The position numbers and the translations under genes are program-made. Positions 8,958 through 16,560 of a stretch of 64,000 nt of DNA are shown piece after piece (position 1 is the first letter of the stretch; every line of letters starts with the position of its first letter). The notes below the pieces were generated by a model. The model was not told the origin of the DNA, did not search any database, and was given only the letters and a program-made list of their open reading frames with translations. The DNA is from Pseudomonadota bacterium (lineage in GTDB: Bacteria > Pseudomonadota > Alphaproteobacteria > Rhizobiales > Xanthobacteraceae): positions 1-64,000 of the forward strand of contig JAFAFP010000038.1 of NCBI GenBank assembly GCA_023423415.1. Direction: 5' to 3'.

Positions 8958-9659
8958 TTACAAGCCGCCGAGGCTTTCGCGTACCGACAGGAGATGATCG
9001 CGGATTTCTGCGCGGGCCTGTTCGCCATCCCGTTGTCGTAACGCAGCGACGATGCGGCGATGCTGCAGCTGATAGATCGTTCGCCGTTCGGCCGTCAGAC
9101 TGCGCTCTTTCAACTTTCCCCATTGCGCCGTGCGACGCACACTGTTGATCGCGTCATAGATGTCGATCAGAAGCTGGTTTCGCGTCGCGGCCACGATCCG
9201 CTGATGCAGCCGCCCGTCCCACGTCTCGAATGCGACAACGCTTTTTGCGATCTCGCATTCGTGCAGACAGCGCTCCATTTCATTCAGATCGCTCGCGGTC
9301 GCACGCGCGGACGCGATCTCGCCGCTCTGCGGCTCCAGCATCAGTCGGATGTCCATCACTTCGGCCGGACTCGCGCGGTGAATCTTGCTCACAAGCTGAT
9401 CTGACGACACGCCCGACGCCGAAGATTCCGCAACGAATGTCCCACGGCCGACATGCCGCGTGATCGCGCCTTTCGCCTCGAGCTGATCCAGAACCTTGCG
9501 CAGCGTATTGCGAGCAAGACCGAAGCGCTCCACCAACTCGCGTTCGGTCGGAAGCTTTTGGCCCGGCTTCCACGTGCCTGAGCCGATCTCGCCTTCAATG
9601 AATGCGAGCGCCGCTGTCGTCGTTTGGCGCGCTTTCATTCTTGCATTGACACGCGTCAT
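8958..9659 (-). CDS. GntR-family transcriptional regulator, FCD (FadR) subfamily
   Basis: 233 residues from ATG 9659 (MTRVNARMKARQTT). The frame stays open 52 codons further upstream, but that part covers an operator-like site and has no domain, so the shorter start is preferred. Winged helix-turn-helix at ~15-75 with GTWKPGQKLPTERELVERFG and LARNTLRKVLDQLEAKG; all-helical FCD effector domain at ~90-225 (VMDIRLMLEPQSGEIA, TWDGRLHQRIVAATRN), whose Asp/His residues usually bind a metal and a carboxylate ligand. Divergent from the tctC-FAH pair, which it very likely controls together with itself through the sites at 9675-9694 and 9781-9801. Confidence 0.9.
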   Translation of the reverse strand: MTRVNARMKARQTTTAALAFIEGEIGSGTWKPGQKLPTERELVERFGLARNTLRKVLDQLEAKGAITRHVGRGTFVAESSASGVSSDQLVSKIHRASPAEVMDIRLMLEPQSGEIASARATASDLNEMERCLHECEIAKSVVAFETWDGRLHQRIVAATRNQLLIDIYDAINSVRRTAQWGKLKERSLTAERRTIYQLQHRRIVAALRQRDGEQARAEIRDHLLSVRESLGGL

Positions 9660-9674
9660 TGCTTCCACCGAAAT

Positions 9675-9694
9675 TGAACCAATCGTGATCCATT
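9675..9694 (-). promoter_or_regulatory. Putative GntR operator A (two 9-mers, 11-bp period)
   Basis: On the minus strand AATGGATCA (9686-9694) and ATTGGTTCA (9675-9683) are separated by 2 bases, giving an 11-bp period. The site lies 15-35 bases upstream of the preferred gntR start codon, a position suited to autorepression. It is the mirror image of site B beside the divergent gene. Confidence 0.65.
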
Positions 9695-9780
9695 TAGCGC
9701 TCAACTCGATACGGTGCAAGTCTGGGTCATTTCCGCTTGACTTGCTTTGCTCTGTGATGTCCTCATCTGCACCAACAATA

Positions 9781-9801
9781 AATTGGTTCACAATTGGATC
9801 A
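9781..9801 (+). promoter_or_regulatory. Putative GntR operator B (two 9-mers, 11-bp period)
   Basis: ATTGGTTCA (9782-9790) and ATTGGATCA (9793-9801) are direct repeats with a 2-base gap, directly ahead of the AAAGGA ribosome site of the tctC gene. Together with site A the four 9-mers fit AWTGGWTCA. Placement over the transcript start region suggests repression by the neighbouring GntR protein. Confidence 0.65.
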
Positions 9802-9818
9802 AAAAAAGGAAACACATC

Positions 9819-10820
9819 ATGGATCGAAGAAAGTTTCTCCTGCGCGCAGCCTCACTGCCACTGGCGGCACAAGGATCGCTGGCAGCATTTGCCACCGGCG
9901 CACACGCTCAAGGCACGTGGCCGGAACGAAACATCACCATGATCGTGCCATTCCCGGCCGGCGGACAGGCCGACCTCGCGGCGCGTCCGGTCGCCGCGAC
10001 GCTGGAAAAGATTCTCGGCCGGCCGATCGTTGTCGACAATCGTGCCGGCGGCGCCGGTGGCTCAGTGGGCAACGCTGCGGTCGCGCGCGCTGCGCCGGAC
10101 GGTTACACGCAACTCGTGACGCTGTCGTCGCTCGCGGTACTGCCGGAGGCAGACCGCCTGTTCGGACGCACGCCGGCCTATGAGGTGTCGCAATTCACCC
10201 CGGTTGCACGCATCCTCGCCGACCCCACCCTGCTCGCCGTACCAGCGTCCTCGCCCTGGAAGACGCTGAAGGATTTCGTCGAGGATGCGAAGGCACGCCC
10301 TGGCCAGATTCCCTATGGATCGTCGGGACCGTACGGCACGCTGCATATCGCGATGGAAATGTTTGCGGCGTCGGCGGGCATCAAGCTGCTGCACGTCCCG
10401 TTCCGTGGCGCCGCGCCCGCTCTGACCGCACTGTTGTCGGGGACGGTTCAAGCCCTCGCATCGGCGCCGGGCGTACTCAAGCCGCAGGTCGACGACGGCA
10501 AGATCCGCGTGCTCGCCAACTGGGGCGCGGAACGCATTCCGAGCTTCCCCGACCTGCCGACCTTCAAGGAGCTCGGCTATCAGGATGTCGAATTCTACAT
10601 CTGGGCCGGTCTGTTCACCCCGAAGGGTGTGCCCGATGCCGTGATGACGAAATTGCGCGACGGCATGCGCCAGACGCTGAAAGCGCCCGAAGTGATCAAG
10701 ACCTTCGAGGCCGCGGGAAGCCCCACCGCCTATCTCGACCAGGCCGAGTTCACGCGCTTCTTCGAGGCCGACAGCGCGCGGCTGATCGCTGCCGTCAAGA
10801 AGATCGGCAAAGTCGAGTAG
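9819..10820 (+). CDS. Bug/TctC-family periplasmic solute-binding protein (1)
   Basis: 333 residues; ATG 9819 (MDRRKFLLRAASLPLAAQG) preceded by AAAGGA. The RRKFLLRAA start is a twin-arginine-like signal ending near AHA-QG. Then the family pattern: ITMIVPFPAGGQADLAAR, IVVDNRAGGAGGSVGN, a PDGYTQLV turn, LLHVPFRGAAPALTALLSG and PTFKELGYQDVEFYIWAG. Bug receptors bind carboxylates between two lobes, usually through water contacts, and many are orphans without TctAB, as here. It is the first gene of a pair with the FAH hydrolase (32 bases apart), controlled by the divergent GntR protein, so the ligand is probably the substrate or a relative of the substrate of that enzyme. Confidence 0.92.
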   Translation: MDRRKFLLRAASLPLAAQGSLAAFATGAHAQGTWPERNITMIVPFPAGGQADLAARPVAATLEKILGRPIVVDNRAGGAGGSVGNAAVARAAPDGYTQLVTLSSLAVLPEADRLFGRTPAYEVSQFTPVARILADPTLLAVPASSPWKTLKDFVEDAKARPGQIPYGSSGPYGTLHIAMEMFAASAGIKLLHVPFRGAAPALTALLSGTVQALASAPGVLKPQVDDGKIRVLANWGAERIPSFPDLPTFKELGYQDVEFYIWAGLFTPKGVPDAVMTKLRDGMRQTLKAPEVIKTFEAAGSPTAYLDQAEFTRFFEADSARLIAAVKKIGKVE

Positions 10821-10852
10821 TGAAACTTGCGGGAACGGAGCACGGCGGCATC

Positions 10853-11704
10853 ATGAAACTTGCGACCTTTGCACTGGATGGAAGAACAAGAGTCGGCCTT
10901 ATCGATGAAGGCAAGGCCACATTGAGAGCAATCGAGGATGTCTCCTCTGTGCTCGATATCATCTCAGGCAAAGCGGCCCCGAAAGTATCCGGGCCGGACA
11001 TTGCCCTGTCACAGGTCAAGCTGCTGGCTCCGATTCCGTCGCCGGAGCGCAACATCTTCTGCGTCGGCAAGAACTATCGCGAGCACGCGAAGGAATTCTC
11101 CAACAGCGGCTTCGAAGCCGGCGCGGTCAAGGGTGCGGAGATCGACGAATATCCCGCAGTGTTCACCAAGCCTGCGAGTTCGGTGATCGGACCAGATGCG
11201 GATGTTGATCTGCATCCGCAAGCGACGTCGAGCGTCGACTATGAAGCCGAGCTTGCCATCGTTATCGGCAAGAGCGGACGCGATATTCCGAAGGATCGAG
11301 CCTACGAGCACATCTTCGGTTACACGATCATCAACGACGTGACGGCGCGCGATCGGCAGCGCAACCACAAGCAATGGTTTCTCGGCAAGGCGCTCGATAC
11401 GTTCTGCCCGATGGGTCCGTGGATTACCTCCGGCGACGAACTCGATCCGGAAAATCTCGACGTCAAATGCTGGGTCAACGAGGAATTGCGTCAGAACGCC
11501 AACACGCGCGATCTGATCTTCGATATTCCAACCCTCGTCTCGACAATCTCGGCTGGTCTTGCGCTCGTGCCGGGCGACATCATCTCGACCGGCACACCGG
11601 CAGGCGTCGGCATCGGCTTCAATCCGCCCAAATTCCTGCGCGCGGGCGATGTCGTGACGATCTCGATTTCGGGGCTTGGAACGCTGACCAACACGTTCCG
11701 CTGA
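10853..11704 (+). CDS. Fumarylacetoacetate hydrolase-fold enzyme (1)
   Basis: 283 residues from ATG 10853 (MKLATFALDG) with a CGGAG ahead; a GTG overlapping the tctC stop (10820) is in frame but poorly placed. N-terminal ~60-residue domain, then the FAH fold: NIFCVGKNYREHAKE, FTKPASSVIGPDADV, the metal-binding Glu/Glu/Asp set in DYEAELAIVIG and NDVTARD, and STGTPAGVGIGF. The family hydrolyses, decarboxylates or isomerises 2-oxo/enol diacids from ring-cleavage pathways (FAHD, HpcE, ureidoglycolate lyase-like). The precise substrate is unknown. Downstream partner of TctC-1 and closed by a hairpin. Confidence 0.9.
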   Translation: MKLATFALDGRTRVGLIDEGKATLRAIEDVSSVLDIISGKAAPKVSGPDIALSQVKLLAPIPSPERNIFCVGKNYREHAKEFSNSGFEAGAVKGAEIDEYPAVFTKPASSVIGPDADVDLHPQATSSVDYEAELAIVIGKSGRDIPKDRAYEHIFGYTIINDVTARDRQRNHKQWFLGKALDTFCPMGPWITSGDELDPENLDVKCWVNEELRQNANTRDLIFDIPTLVSTISAGLALVPGDIISTGTPAGVGIGFNPPKFLRAGDVVTISISGLGTLTNTFR

Positions 11705-11712
11705 TCATTCAC

Positions 11713-11750
11713 GATGCCGCCCCGCCCTAAGATACCGTTTGGGCGGCATC
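11713..11750 (+). terminator. Terminator hairpin after the tctC-FAH operon
   Basis: GATGCCGCCC (11713-11722) pairs perfectly with GGGCGGCATC (11741-11750) across an 18-base loop, starting 8 bases after the FAH stop. The T content afterwards (CGCTTTCC) is modest. Confidence 0.55.
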
Positions 11751-11884
11751 CGCTTTCCAGGCTGCATCACCACATCGTGGTATTGTTGCAACGGCGCGTG
11801 CACTTTCCGCTTCCGTAGCACGCAGCGCTCCTAAACGCCTCCCCGCGCCACATCTACGGCCAATTTGGGAATGACGAAGGGAGC

Positions 11885-12559
11885 ATGATGATTAACAGAC
11901 GTACTTTGGTTCTCGGATCGCCTTTTTTGGCTCTCGCGGGTTGCACAACGATGCAACCGAATGCCGGTCAGATTGGACCTCGGATTTCCCCCCAGTACCT
12001 TGCGATGTACGGGCCGCTTGAAAGCGAACCCTACCCTGTTCCGGCTGCGGATCTGACGGAGGTCAATCCGGAATTTTTAAGGCGCGAGGTGGCTTACAAC
12101 ACGCACGAGCATGCGGGCACCATCGTGGTCGATCCGAACGAACGCTATGCATATCTCGTTCTGTCGCAGGGTCGCGCCATTCGTTACGGCGTCGGCGTGG
12201 GGCAGGAAGAAGGTTTCAACTTCCGCGGTGAAGCAATCATCGCGCGCAAGGCGGCGTGGCCCCGATGGACGCCGACTCCCAACATGATCCGGCGTGAACC
12301 GGAACGGTACGGCCCCTATGCCGGCGGGCTGGCCGGGGGGCCCAGCAATCCGCTCGGCGCACGGGCGCTGTATCTCTACAAGGACGGCCGCGACACGCTG
12401 TATCGTCTGCATGGCACGAACGAACCGGCGACGATCGGAACGATGGTGTCGTCAGGGTGCATCCGGTTTCTCAATCACGACATCATCGATCTTTACCGAC
12501 GCGCTCCCGTGAGCACGAAGGTTGTCGTGCGTCCCGCCAGCGGTATTGCAACAAGCTAG
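11885..12559 (+). CDS. L,D-transpeptidase lipoprotein (YkuD/ErfK family)
   Basis: 224 residues; start ATG 11885 or the next codon, after GAAGGGAG. Residues 1-20 form a lipoprotein signal with lipobox LAGC and Cys20 as the lipidation site. YkuD domain at ~70-215: GTIVVDPNERYAYLVL, then HGTNEP with His176 and SSGCIRF with catalytic Cys192. The usual SHGC is SSGC here, a variant I know from other alphaproteobacterial members. The enzyme cross-links peptidoglycan by 3-3 bonds or attaches proteins to it in the periplasm. It stands alone, with no co-directional partner nearby. Confidence 0.9.
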   Translation: MMINRRTLVLGSPFLALAGCTTMQPNAGQIGPRISPQYLAMYGPLESEPYPVPAADLTEVNPEFLRREVAYNTHEHAGTIVVDPNERYAYLVLSQGRAIRYGVGVGQEEGFNFRGEAIIARKAAWPRWTPTPNMIRREPERYGPYAGGLAGGPSNPLGARALYLYKDGRDTLYRLHGTNEPATIGTMVSSGCIRFLNHDIIDLYRRAPVSTKVVVRPASGIATS

Positions 12560-12681
12560 AAGCCGAAACGAAGAAACGGTTAAACAGACCCGCACGCAAG
12601 CGCTCATCGAGCGACGCGCCGCCCCAATTCCGCCTGACGATGTAAGATAGTGTCGTAAGAATGATTGGGCGACGACCGTTG

Positions 12682-13485
12682 TCAGTCCCGCCGGTCTTTC
12701 ATGTAGCGCTCAAGATACACTACGGCGAGCTGGCGCTCGTCATCCGTCGCCTGTTTGAAGGCGGCTTCGTGCATCTCCACGACCCATTTCTCGCCGCCAG
12801 AGCCTTCGCGCGCGAGCGTCAGCCACATCAGTCCCCGCGCGGCCTGACGCGGCACGAGATCGCCCTTGAAGATCAGATGTCCCAGCAGCGCCTGCGCGCG
12901 CGGCTGGCCCTTGTGAGCCGCAAGCCCCAGCCAGCGCAGGGCCTGGCGCGGATCTTTCATGCCGCCGACGCCGTCGAGGAACAGCTTCGCCAGACTGTAT
13001 TGCGCGTCCGCATCGCCAAAATACGAAGCGGCATATGCGTACATTTCACGCGCGCGATCGGGATCCGACTTCACCGCAGTATTGGGAATACCCGCAAGAT
13101 AGTAGTGGCCCAATTGTACGAATGCGTTCGCAACAAAACGGGCCTGCGGCAGTTGCGGCGAATCTTCCGCATGGGTATTTGCAATCCGGCTGAAATACTG
13201 GAACGCGCGCAGATCGTTGCGTGGTACGCCCTCGCCGGCCGCATACATGCGGCCAAGCTTCCATTGCGCCAGCGCATGGCCTTGATCGGCGGCATATTGC
13301 AACGACGACAATGCTTTGTCGTTCTCACCTGCCTTCAGCGCAGACGCGCCGGAGCGGAAGGCTTCGATTGGCGTCACCGGCGGCTTTGAATCCGCCGGCG
13401 TTCGCGTGCCGTCAAAGGCAAAGGCTGGCGCCAGAGACAGCGCACAGGTCAAAACACTGAGACGTGCGACGCTACTCATCCGCAT
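12682..13485 (-). CDS. exoR: ExoR-like periplasmic Sel1-repeat protein
   Basis: 267 residues with a Sec signal (MSSVARLSVLTCALSLAPAFA) and about four Sel1-like TPR units, e.g. SLQYAADQGHALAQWKLGRM, YAAGEGVPRNDLRAF, AQYSLAKLFLDGVGG and GHLIFKGDLV. Length and the sequence between repeats (IPNTAVKSDPDRAREMYAYA) resemble Sinorhizobium ExoR (268 residues), which holds the ExoS sensor off in the periplasm and so controls exopolysaccharide, motility and acid response through ExoS/ChvI. Its ATG overlaps the 3' end of ilvD by 14 bases, so translation is likely coupled. ExoS/ChvI are not in the window. Orthology is by eye; other Sel1 proteins exist. Confidence 0.75.
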   Translation of the reverse strand: MRMSSVARLSVLTCALSLAPAFAFDGTRTPADSKPPVTPIEAFRSGASALKAGENDKALSSLQYAADQGHALAQWKLGRMYAAGEGVPRNDLRAFQYFSRIANTHAEDSPQLPQARFVANAFVQLGHYYLAGIPNTAVKSDPDRAREMYAYAASYFGDADAQYSLAKLFLDGVGGMKDPRQALRWLGLAAHKGQPRAQALLGHLIFKGDLVPRQAARGLMWLTLAREGSGGEKWVVEMHEAAFKQATDDERQLAVVYLERYMKDRRD

Positions 13486-15196
13486 AGCTAATGGTCTCGG
13501 CCTTCGCGCCGGGATGCGTGACGGCGCCAGTCACCGCCGGCCCCACCTGCTGCGCGTACTTCCAGAGATAACCTGAACCGTGATCGTTGCTACGCGGCTT
13601 CCAATCCGCCTTGCGCTTCGCAAACTCGTCGTCTGACAGCTTCGCATTGAGGATGCCATTCTCGGCGTCGAGCTCGATGATGTCGCCATCGCGCAGAAGC
13701 GCGATCGGTCCGCCGACAGCAGCCTCCGGACCAACGTGGCCGACACAAAAGCCGCGTGTCGCGCCGGAAAAGCGTCCGTCGGTGATGAGTGCGACCTTGT
13801 CGCCCATGCCCTGACCGTAAAGCGCAGCGGTGGTCGAAAGCATCTCGCGCATGCCGGGACCGCCACGTGGGCCCTCGTAGCGAATGACGAGAACCTCGCC
13901 TTCCTTGTACTTGCGGTTCTTCACGGCTTCGAAGCAAGCTTCCTCGCCGTCGAAACAACGCGCCGGGCCGGTAAACTTCAAATTAGCCATACCGGCGACT
14001 TTCACGATCGCACCTTCGGGCGCGAGATTGCCCTTCAGACCAACAACGCCGCCCGTGGCCAGTAGTGGCTTGGAGGTGAGACGCACGACGTCCTGATCGG
14101 GATTCCATTTCACGGATTTCAAGTTCTCAGCGATGGTGCGCCCGGTGACGGTCATGCAATCGCCATGCAGATAACCACCCTCGAGCAGCGCCTTCATCAC
14201 AAGCGGTATGCCACCTGCTTCAAACAAATCCTTGGCGACATAACGGCCGCCTGGTTTCAAATCCGCGATATATGGTGTCCTTTTGAAGACTTCGGCGACA
14301 TCGAACAGGGTAAATTCGATGCCGGCTTCATGGGCGATCGCAGGAAGATGCAGCGCTGCATTGGTCGAGCCACCGGACGCAGCCACCGTCGCGGCCGCAT
14401 TCTCAAGAGCCTTGCGAGTCACGATATCGCGCGGACGAAGGCCAGCGAGCACAAGGTCCATAACCTTTTCGCCTGCGGTCATGCAGAACGAGTCGCGGAT
14501 TTCGTAAGGTGCCGGCGCACCGGCCGAGTAAGGCAGGGCCAGGCCGATAGCTTCCGATACCATCGCCATCGTGTTGGCCGTGAATTGAGCGCCGCAAGCG
14601 CCAGCCGACGGACAGGCTACCTGCTCCAGCCCATGCAAGTCTTCGTCGGACATGGCGCCAACTGAGTGCTTGCCCACCGCCTCGAACACGTCCTGAACGG
14701 TCACGGGTTGGCCCTTGAAGGTGCCCGGAAGGATCGTTCCGCCGTAGATGAAGATGGACGGTACGTTCAGGCGGACCATCGCCATCATCATGCCCGGAAG
14801 CGACTTGTCGCATCCGGCAAGCCCAACGAGCGCGTCATAGGCGTGGCCGCGCATGGTGAGCTCGACCGAGTCGGCGATCACTTCGCGCGAGGGCAACGAC
14901 GCACGCATGCCGCCATGGCCCATGGCGATGCCGTCAGTCACCGTGATGGTGCAGAATTCGCGCGGCGTACCGCCCGCGGACGAAACGCCCTTCTTTACCG
15001 CCTGCGCCTGGCGCATCAGTGAGATGTTGCAAGGCGCGGCCTCGTTCCAGCACGACGCAACGCCAACCAGCGGCTGATGGATCTGAGCCGTCGTCAGGCC
15101 CATGGCGTAGAGATAGGACCTGTGCGGAGCCCGTTCTGGACCTTCGGTGACGTGACGGCTCGGCAACTTTGCTTTCAGATTGGTCTTCGCGTCCAT
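13472..15196 (-). CDS. ilvD: Dihydroxy-acid dehydratase
   Basis: 574 residues, normal for the short IlvD type. Converts 2,3-dihydroxy-isovalerate and -3-methylvalerate to the 2-oxo acids of valine and isoleucine synthesis. Fe-S and Mg ligands are in place: GVASCWNEAAPCN, AGCDKSLPGMMMAM, and CPSAGACGAQFTANTM; the C-terminal GGPGMREML and TDGRFSGATRGFCVGHVGPEA motifs are complete. It is the upstream gene of an overlapping pair with exoR. The 269-base gap to the next gene holds its promoter; no attenuator leader was recognised. Confidence 0.97.
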   Translation of the reverse strand: MDAKTNLKAKLPSRHVTEGPERAPHRSYLYAMGLTTAQIHQPLVGVASCWNEAAPCNISLMRQAQAVKKGVSSAGGTPREFCTITVTDGIAMGHGGMRASLPSREVIADSVELTMRGHAYDALVGLAGCDKSLPGMMMAMVRLNVPSIFIYGGTILPGTFKGQPVTVQDVFEAVGKHSVGAMSDEDLHGLEQVACPSAGACGAQFTANTMAMVSEAIGLALPYSAGAPAPYEIRDSFCMTAGEKVMDLVLAGLRPRDIVTRKALENAAATVAASGGSTNAALHLPAIAHEAGIEFTLFDVAEVFKRTPYIADLKPGGRYVAKDLFEAGGIPLVMKALLEGGYLHGDCMTVTGRTIAENLKSVKWNPDQDVVRLTSKPLLATGGVVGLKGNLAPEGAIVKVAGMANLKFTGPARCFDGEEACFEAVKNRKYKEGEVLVIRYEGPRGGPGMREMLSTTAALYGQGMGDKVALITDGRFSGATRGFCVGHVGPEAAVGGPIALLRDGDIIELDAENGILNAKLSDDEFAKRKADWKPRSNDHGSGYLWKYAQQVGPAVTGAVTHPGAKAETISYADE

Positions 15197-15327
15197 GTTA
15201 CTCGACTGAGCCCCCGACTACCGCGCACAAGAAGTGACTGACACGGCACTACTTTTGACGCTTCGTGTTAACGAGGCCTATGGCCAAATCGCGGCATCAA
15301 GGGGTCTAGCTTCAAATGTCCCTAATG

Positions 15328-15345
15328 TGTGGCTGAGAAGCCACA
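15328..15345 (+). other. Stem-loop with GNRA tetraloop upstream of the receiver gene
   Basis: TGTGGCT (15328-15334), loop GAGA, AGCCACA (15339-15345): a perfect 7-bp stem with a GNRA tetraloop on the plus strand, about 120 bases ahead of the receiver-domain gene and inside the ilvD/receiver divergent gap. No U-run follows, so it is not a typical terminator. Confidence 0.4.
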
Positions 15346-15465
15346 AAACAAGCATCCAAGTCACGCCTCCCACTGTCACGCCTGTCCCAAATGGCGACAA
15401 ACCGGCGGAACGATGGCGCGGTATGGAGCATTGAATTTAATTGGCTTCACGATCGGGAGGCACCC

Positions 15466-15888
15466 ATGCATCACGACGACCGTGCGACCGGACTTCATGT
15501 GGGCGCGACTCGTGGCGAACCCGTGGCGCTCATAGTGGAAGACGATATCGATCAACGTGAATTGATCGGCACCATTGTCGAGGAGTCCGGCGTTCGGGTC
15601 ATCGAGTGCGAGAGTGGGGAAGCTGCAATGATGGTCATGGAAGAGATCGGCGAGCGCACGATCTTCCTCCTGTCCGAAGTCAGACTTGCCGGCGCAATGG
15701 ACGGCGTCGACCTCGCTTGCGCGGTGGGCAGTCGCTGGCCGCATACGCGGCTGGTGACGATCTCAGATGATGGGGCGGCACGACCCCGCGCGCTTCCACC
15801 GGGGAGTCGGCACCTGACCAAACCTTGGCGGGCGCTGGATGTCATCATCGAACTCGAACGCGCGATCGACGCGCGCAACGCGAGCTGA
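15466..15888 (+). CDS. Stand-alone receiver domain with Glu at the phospho-acceptor position
   Basis: 140 residues; ATG 15466 has GGGAGG 5 bases ahead. A single CheY-like domain with no output domain: VALIVEDD supplies the acidic pocket (Glu25-Asp26-Asp27), VTIS the Ser/Thr switch and HLTKPW the invariant Lys119. At the phosphorylation site the normal D-V-R-L-P-G reads S-E-V-R-L-A-G, so Asp is replaced by Glu71 (codon GAA 15676-15678). Glu often mimics the phosphorylated state, so this may be a locked-on or ligand-switched pseudo-receiver. No histidine kinase is adjacent; flanked by ilvD (divergent) and the glycosylase gene. Confidence 0.85.
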   Translation: MHHDDRATGLHVGATRGEPVALIVEDDIDQRELIGTIVEESGVRVIECESGEAAMMVMEEIGERTIFLLSEVRLAGAMDGVDLACAVGSRWPHTRLVTISDDGAARPRALPPGSRHLTKPWRALDVIIELERAIDARNAS

Positions 15889-15987
15889 TCCGGCAATCCA
15901 GACTCCCGATTGAAGGGCCAAGGCGGCATTGGCCAGCCAGGGAAAATGCCCTCGCCTTTTGCCGGCCCCACGGCCTACAAGTCTGGA

Positions 15988-16554
15988 ATGCCCCGCCGCC
16001 TGACCCGCTCCTTCTTCGCCCGCTCCGTCCACGACGTCGCCCCAGAGCTGATTGGCGCGACCTTTCTGTTCAACGGCGTCGGTGGCGTGATCGTCGAAGT
16101 CGAGGCCTATCACCACACTGAACCGGCAGCCCATTCCTTCAACGGCCAGACCCCGCGCAACGCCGTGATGTTCGGTCCGCCGGGCTATGCCTACGTCTAC
16201 CGCTCTTACGGCATCCATTGGTGTGTGAACTTCGTCTGCGAGAAAACGGGCTCAGCCAGCGCCGTACTGATCAGGGCTATCCAGCCGACCGAAGGCATTG
16301 CGACCATGAAGCGCCGCCGCAAGCTCGATGCCGAGCGGCTGTTATGTTCGGGACCGGGCCGGATTTGCGAAGCGCTCGGCATCACCCGCGATCACGACAG
16401 CCTGCCGCTCGACAAACCGCCGTTCGAGCTGCGAGCACGGTCGGCAGATTGCGAGGTTGTGGCGGGCGTCCGCGTCGGCATCACCAAGGCGGCCGAATTG
16501 CCCTGGCGTTACGGGCTTAAAGGCTCGCGTTATCTAAGCAAGCCCTTCCCATGA
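15988..16554 (+). CDS. 3-methyladenine DNA glycosylase (AAG/MPG family)
   Basis: 188 residues from ATG 15988 ([13 protein letters not shown]); ATG 15946 and TTG 15910 are in frame upstream but add nothing that looks like the family, and no start has a good ribosome site. Excises alkylated and deaminated purines in base-excision repair. Marks: the catalytic Glu in [36 protein letters not shown] with the DNA-intercalating and base-pocket residues, GIHWCVNFV, and [14 protein letters not shown]. Bacterial members usually have 180-210 residues. Convergent with the sulfatase-fold gene, only 6 bases apart. Confidence 0.93.
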   Translation: MPRRLTRSFFARSVHDVAPELIGATFLFNGVGGVIVEVEAYHHTEPAAHSFNGQTPRNAVMFGPPGYAYVYRSYGIHWCVNFVCEKTGSASAVLIRAIQPTEGIATMKRRRKLDAERLLCSGPGRICEALGITRDHDSLPLDKPPFELRARSADCEVVAGVRVGITKAAELPWRYGLKGSRYLSKPFP

Positions 16555-16560
16555 CGTTGC

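Noticed and set aside
12400..12480. L,D-transpeptidase with damaged active site (SSGC instead of SHGC)
   Set aside because: The catalytic Cys and Arg are present, and I know the SSGC form from many alphaproteobacterial members, so it is a family variant and not a defect.
15197..15465. Attenuator leader peptide for ilvD
   Set aside because: No short frame rich in Leu/Val/Ile codons followed by a terminator was found upstream of ilvD.
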